From Ferruginibacter sp050611725 (GTDB lineage Bacteria; Bacteroidota; Bacteroidia; Chitinophagales; Chitinophagaceae), in contig NZ_JBODJB010000001.1 of assembly GCF_050611725.1 (NCBI RefSeq), positions 434,001-498,000 on the forward strand: DNA of 64,000 nt, given 5' to 3'. Of the stretch, positions 62,311 to 64,000 are shown in pieces. The position numbers were made by a program, and so were the translations under genes. A model generated the notes under the pieces. That model was given only the letters and a program-made list of their open reading frames with translations. It did not search any database and was not told where the DNA came from. Position 1 is the first letter of the stretch. Every line of letters starts with the position of its first letter.

Positions 62311-63438
62311 CTACCCCCTCTCCTGTGCCCTCAACCAGCGTTCAGGCATTTCATTATGACTCGCCGTAAGATAATCATTATAGCTGCAGGCAATGAATTT
62401 TTGATCGGGCATTTGCATCCACCATCTACCCGATTTTCTGCTTTGCAGGAAAACAGTATCTACTTCTGCAAACACAGTATTGTATTCGTTGAATTGCGTT
62501 CTATCTTCTAATTCTGCTTCCTGCTTGCAACGATTTTTACCATCAATGAAATACCATAAAATTTGGGATATCTGCTTTGCGGTAAGATCACTTATATCTG
62601 ACCGAGGATTGTACCCATAAATACCAAAGCTGCTCAATGCACTGCTCATCCCTGCATAACGGGATAGCATACATGCTTCCTCGCCTGTAAATCCATTCGG
62701 GCTACATTCATTTGCAGGAGCATCGCTGTACTTCACAGCACTAATATCAAAGCTTAATAAATTGGTATTGCGTAGTACCGGCTCAATGCCATCCATATCT
62801 TCTTTGGCCATACCAACACGATGACAATCAAACCTTAGTTTGTCCATTGTTTCCAGCATACGTGGGTGAACCAGGTAGCTTTGAAAACCAATATGATTAT
62901 AATGCTTCACCCAATTAGGTTCACCAGTGAGCATTTCCAGTAAAAAATTTTCACTGCGTAAAGAGCTTTCACCTTTAAGGTCGATGGTAGCATCAATACA
63001 AGTTGCTTCCACCGTCTTTTGTAACTGTTGATAAGCAAAATATTGACCCAAAGTAATGTCGTGCGACCCACCAAGAATAACTACTGTTTTACCAAGTTTC
63101 AATAACTCTCCAACTACTGTTTTTACTGCTGCGTAACTATCACTTAATGAAGCACCCGGTTTTACATTTCCCAGATCGGCAATCTTTACTTCGGTGTGCC
63201 AGTAATGTAATTGATATAATTGTTTTCTAATGGCATCCGGCGCAGCTGTTCCGGCATGAAATTCTCCACTGCCCCTTGCCTCCCCAACACCTACCAGCAC
63301 TATATCCATTTCCGACACATCAGGCATCGCATCTTCGTAAATAGATATGTGTTTGGCTAATTGTCCGTCGTTATATCCATTATCATCATTGATTCCGCTA
63401 ATGTGTATGGGCAATAAAAAATCGTGTAGGTCGTACAT
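62311..63438 (-). CDS. Arginase/formimidoylglutamase-fold protein with altered metal site
   Basis: 375 residues from the ATG at 63438 (MYDLHDFLLPIHISG); the longer frame starts upstream of the -7 element (63457-63464). The ureohydrolase fold is shown by VLVGVGEARGSGE, VVILGGSHDITLGQYFAY, CIDATIDLKGES, SFDISAVKYSDAPANE and GFTGEEACMLSRYAG. Compared with arginase motifs GGDHS, DAHxD and SxDxD, the His of the second and the last Asp of the third are replaced by Thr and Ser. A Bacteroidota clade annotated as formimidoylglutamase has, as I recall, similar changes; the activity is uncertain. Confidence 0.85.
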   Translation of the reverse strand: MYDLHDFLLPIHISGINDDNGYNDGQLAKHISIYEDAMPDVSEMDIVLVGVGEARGSGEFHAGTAAPDAIRKQLYQLHYWHTEVKIADLGNVKPGASLSDSYAAVKTVVGELLKLGKTVVILGGSHDITLGQYFAYQQLQKTVEATCIDATIDLKGESSLRSENFLLEMLTGEPNWVKHYNHIGFQSYLVHPRMLETMDKLRFDCHRVGMAKEDMDGIEPVLRNTNLLSFDISAVKYSDAPANECSPNGFTGEEACMLSRYAGMSSALSSFGIYGYNPRSDISDLTAKQISQILWYFIDGKNRCKQEAELEDRTQFNEYNTVFAEVDTVFLQSRKSGRWWMQMPDQKFIACSYNDYLTASHNEMPERWLRAQERG

Positions 63439-63456
63439 CCGTGGGTTAATTTGCAG

Positions 63457-63464
63457 CAAACTTA
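63457..63464 (-). promoter_or_regulatory. Candidate -7 element of the arginase-fold gene
   Basis: TAAGTTTG on the minus strand (TAnnTTTG), 18 bp before the ATG at 63438; supports that start. Confidence 0.5.
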
Positions 63465-63510
63465 GCAAATTGTATTGATTGATGTTAATCGACAACAATA
63501 AACATTTCCG

Positions 63511-63518
63511 TATTTTTG
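63511..63518 (+). promoter_or_regulatory. Candidate -7 element immediately before pheS
   Basis: TATTTTTG (TAnnTTTG) ends four bases before the ATG at 63523, giving a nearly leaderless mRNA if used. Confidence 0.55.
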
Positions 63519-63522
63519 CCGC

Positions 63523-64000
63523 ATGGAACAATTGTTACAACAGATAGAAAAATATAAGTCGGAGATCAAAGACTTTGTGGCACAGAAATCAGAAGAAGTA
63601 GAGACCTTCAGAATAAAATATTTAGGCACAAAAGGATTGGTAAAAGAGGTAATGGGAGAAATGAAAAATGTGGCCGCAGAAAAGAAAAGAGAATTTGGTC
63701 AATTACTCAATGAATTCAAATTATTTGCAGAAGCAAAGTACGAGGAGTTAAAGCAGACGACAGAAAATGGACAACAAACAACAGACAACTCAATAGACCT
63801 TTCATTACCTGCAGACCCACTTCCACTTGGTAGCAGGCATCCCATAAGTTTGGTAAGAAATCAAATGGTTTCTATTTTTCAACGACTTGGGTTTTCTGTA
63901 GCCGAAGGCCCGGAAATTGAAGATGACTGGCATAATTTCACCGCATTGAACTTACCGGAAAATCATCCTGCCCGTGATATGCAGGATACATTCTATATTT
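63523..64000 (+). CDS. pheS: Phenylalanyl-tRNA synthetase alpha subunit, 3' end outside window
   Basis: The first 159 residues are visible. An N-terminal coiled coil (MEQLLQQIEKYKSEIKDF, KYLGTKGLVKEVMGEMKNV) leads to the catalytic domain start GSRHPISLVRNQMVSIFQRLGFSVAEGPEIEDDWHNFTALNLPENHPARDMQDTFYI. It charges tRNA-Phe with PheT. A Gln/Thr/Asn-rich stretch (QTTENGQQTTDN) between the coiled coil and catalytic domain corresponds to the repeat-like insertion at 63753-63795. The gene runs off the window edge. Confidence 0.96.
   Translation, partial: MEQLLQQIEKYKSEIKDFVAQKSEEVETFRIKYLGTKGLVKEVMGEMKNVAAEKKREFGQLLNEFKLFAEAKYEELKQTTENGQQTTDNSIDLSLPADPLPLGSRHPISLVRNQMVSIFQRLGFSVAEGPEIEDDWHNFTALNLPENHPARDMQDTFYI
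63753..63795. repeat. Repeat-like insertion in the PheS linker
   Basis: Built of AGACGACAGA, GGACAACAAACAACAGACAA-type units, sharing AGACGACAGA with the mutL insertion (57197-57206). Confidence 0.75.

Overview
The window is an ordinary chromosomal segment of a Bacteroidota bacterium, most likely of the family Chitinophagaceae. I infer this from the low G+C content, Bacteroidota-type promoters (TAnnTTTG at -7, TTG or TTTG near -33), type IX secretion sorting domains, the gliding protein GldC, DUF4290, DUF1501/DUF1800 and PorG-like (DUF6089) proteins, and the near absence of Shine-Dalgarno sites. About 58 protein genes fill it almost completely. I found no rRNA, tRNA, insertion sequence, prophage, CRISPR array or plasmid origin.

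Layout. 1-1791: sugar metabolism (galE, cut by the window edge, and the C-terminal transketolase half). 1850-4546: a secreted six-hairpin glycosidase, minus strand. 4681-6434: an ECF sigma factor with a membrane partner and a small periplasmic protein. 6546-7283: a MORN-repeat protein. 7292-17585, minus strand: the cell-elongation cluster mreB-mreC-mreD-mrdA(PBP2)-rodA, running on into an LpxH-like phosphatase, a glycosyltransferase, a GH1 beta-glucosidase and an MBL-fold hydrolase. 17781-20741: purD and a POT peptide transporter. 20808-25461, minus strand: serS, a cytochrome c lipoprotein, DUF1800 and DUF1501. 25593-28307: a small conserved protein, a spondin-domain lipoprotein, a cyclophilin, gcvH and a VanZ-like protein. 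28504-31064: a T9SS cargo protein with a linked outer-membrane barrel.

31148-42945, plus strand: DUF4290, murA, a lipoprotein, a GNAT acetyltransferase, gmk, a CNNM/CBS protein, a GT4 glycosyltransferase, gldC, yqeY-like, cvpA, an alpha/beta hydrolase, a CBS protein, a short Omp85 and nadK. 42990-46827: two outer-membrane barrels (one PorG-like), an L,D-transpeptidase and a GAF histidine kinase. 46948-52974: acs, an alpha/beta hydrolase and queA, divergent from an MHS transporter and a small membrane protein. 52977-63531: a GH3/beta-lactamase fusion, mutL, a ten-repeat PKD adhesin-like T9SS protein, a PBP4-type carboxypeptidase and an arginase-fold protein. 63523-64000: the start of pheS.

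Several genes share one theme, building and remodelling the envelope: murA, the mre/PBP2/RodA elongasome, DacB, the L,D-transpeptidase, NagZ-type GH3, LpxH-like, Omp85 and the T9SS cargo. The most unusual structure is a family of short degenerate low-complexity repeats. They form inverted repeats in intergenic spacers (for example between mreB and mreC) and seem to have entered the linkers of three housekeeping genes, queA, mutL and pheS. I see no clear new defence or biosynthetic system. The best candidates for a second look are those repeats, a set of probably leaderless promoters, the long elongasome cluster, the repeat-rich PKD protein and the GH3/beta-lactamase fusion.
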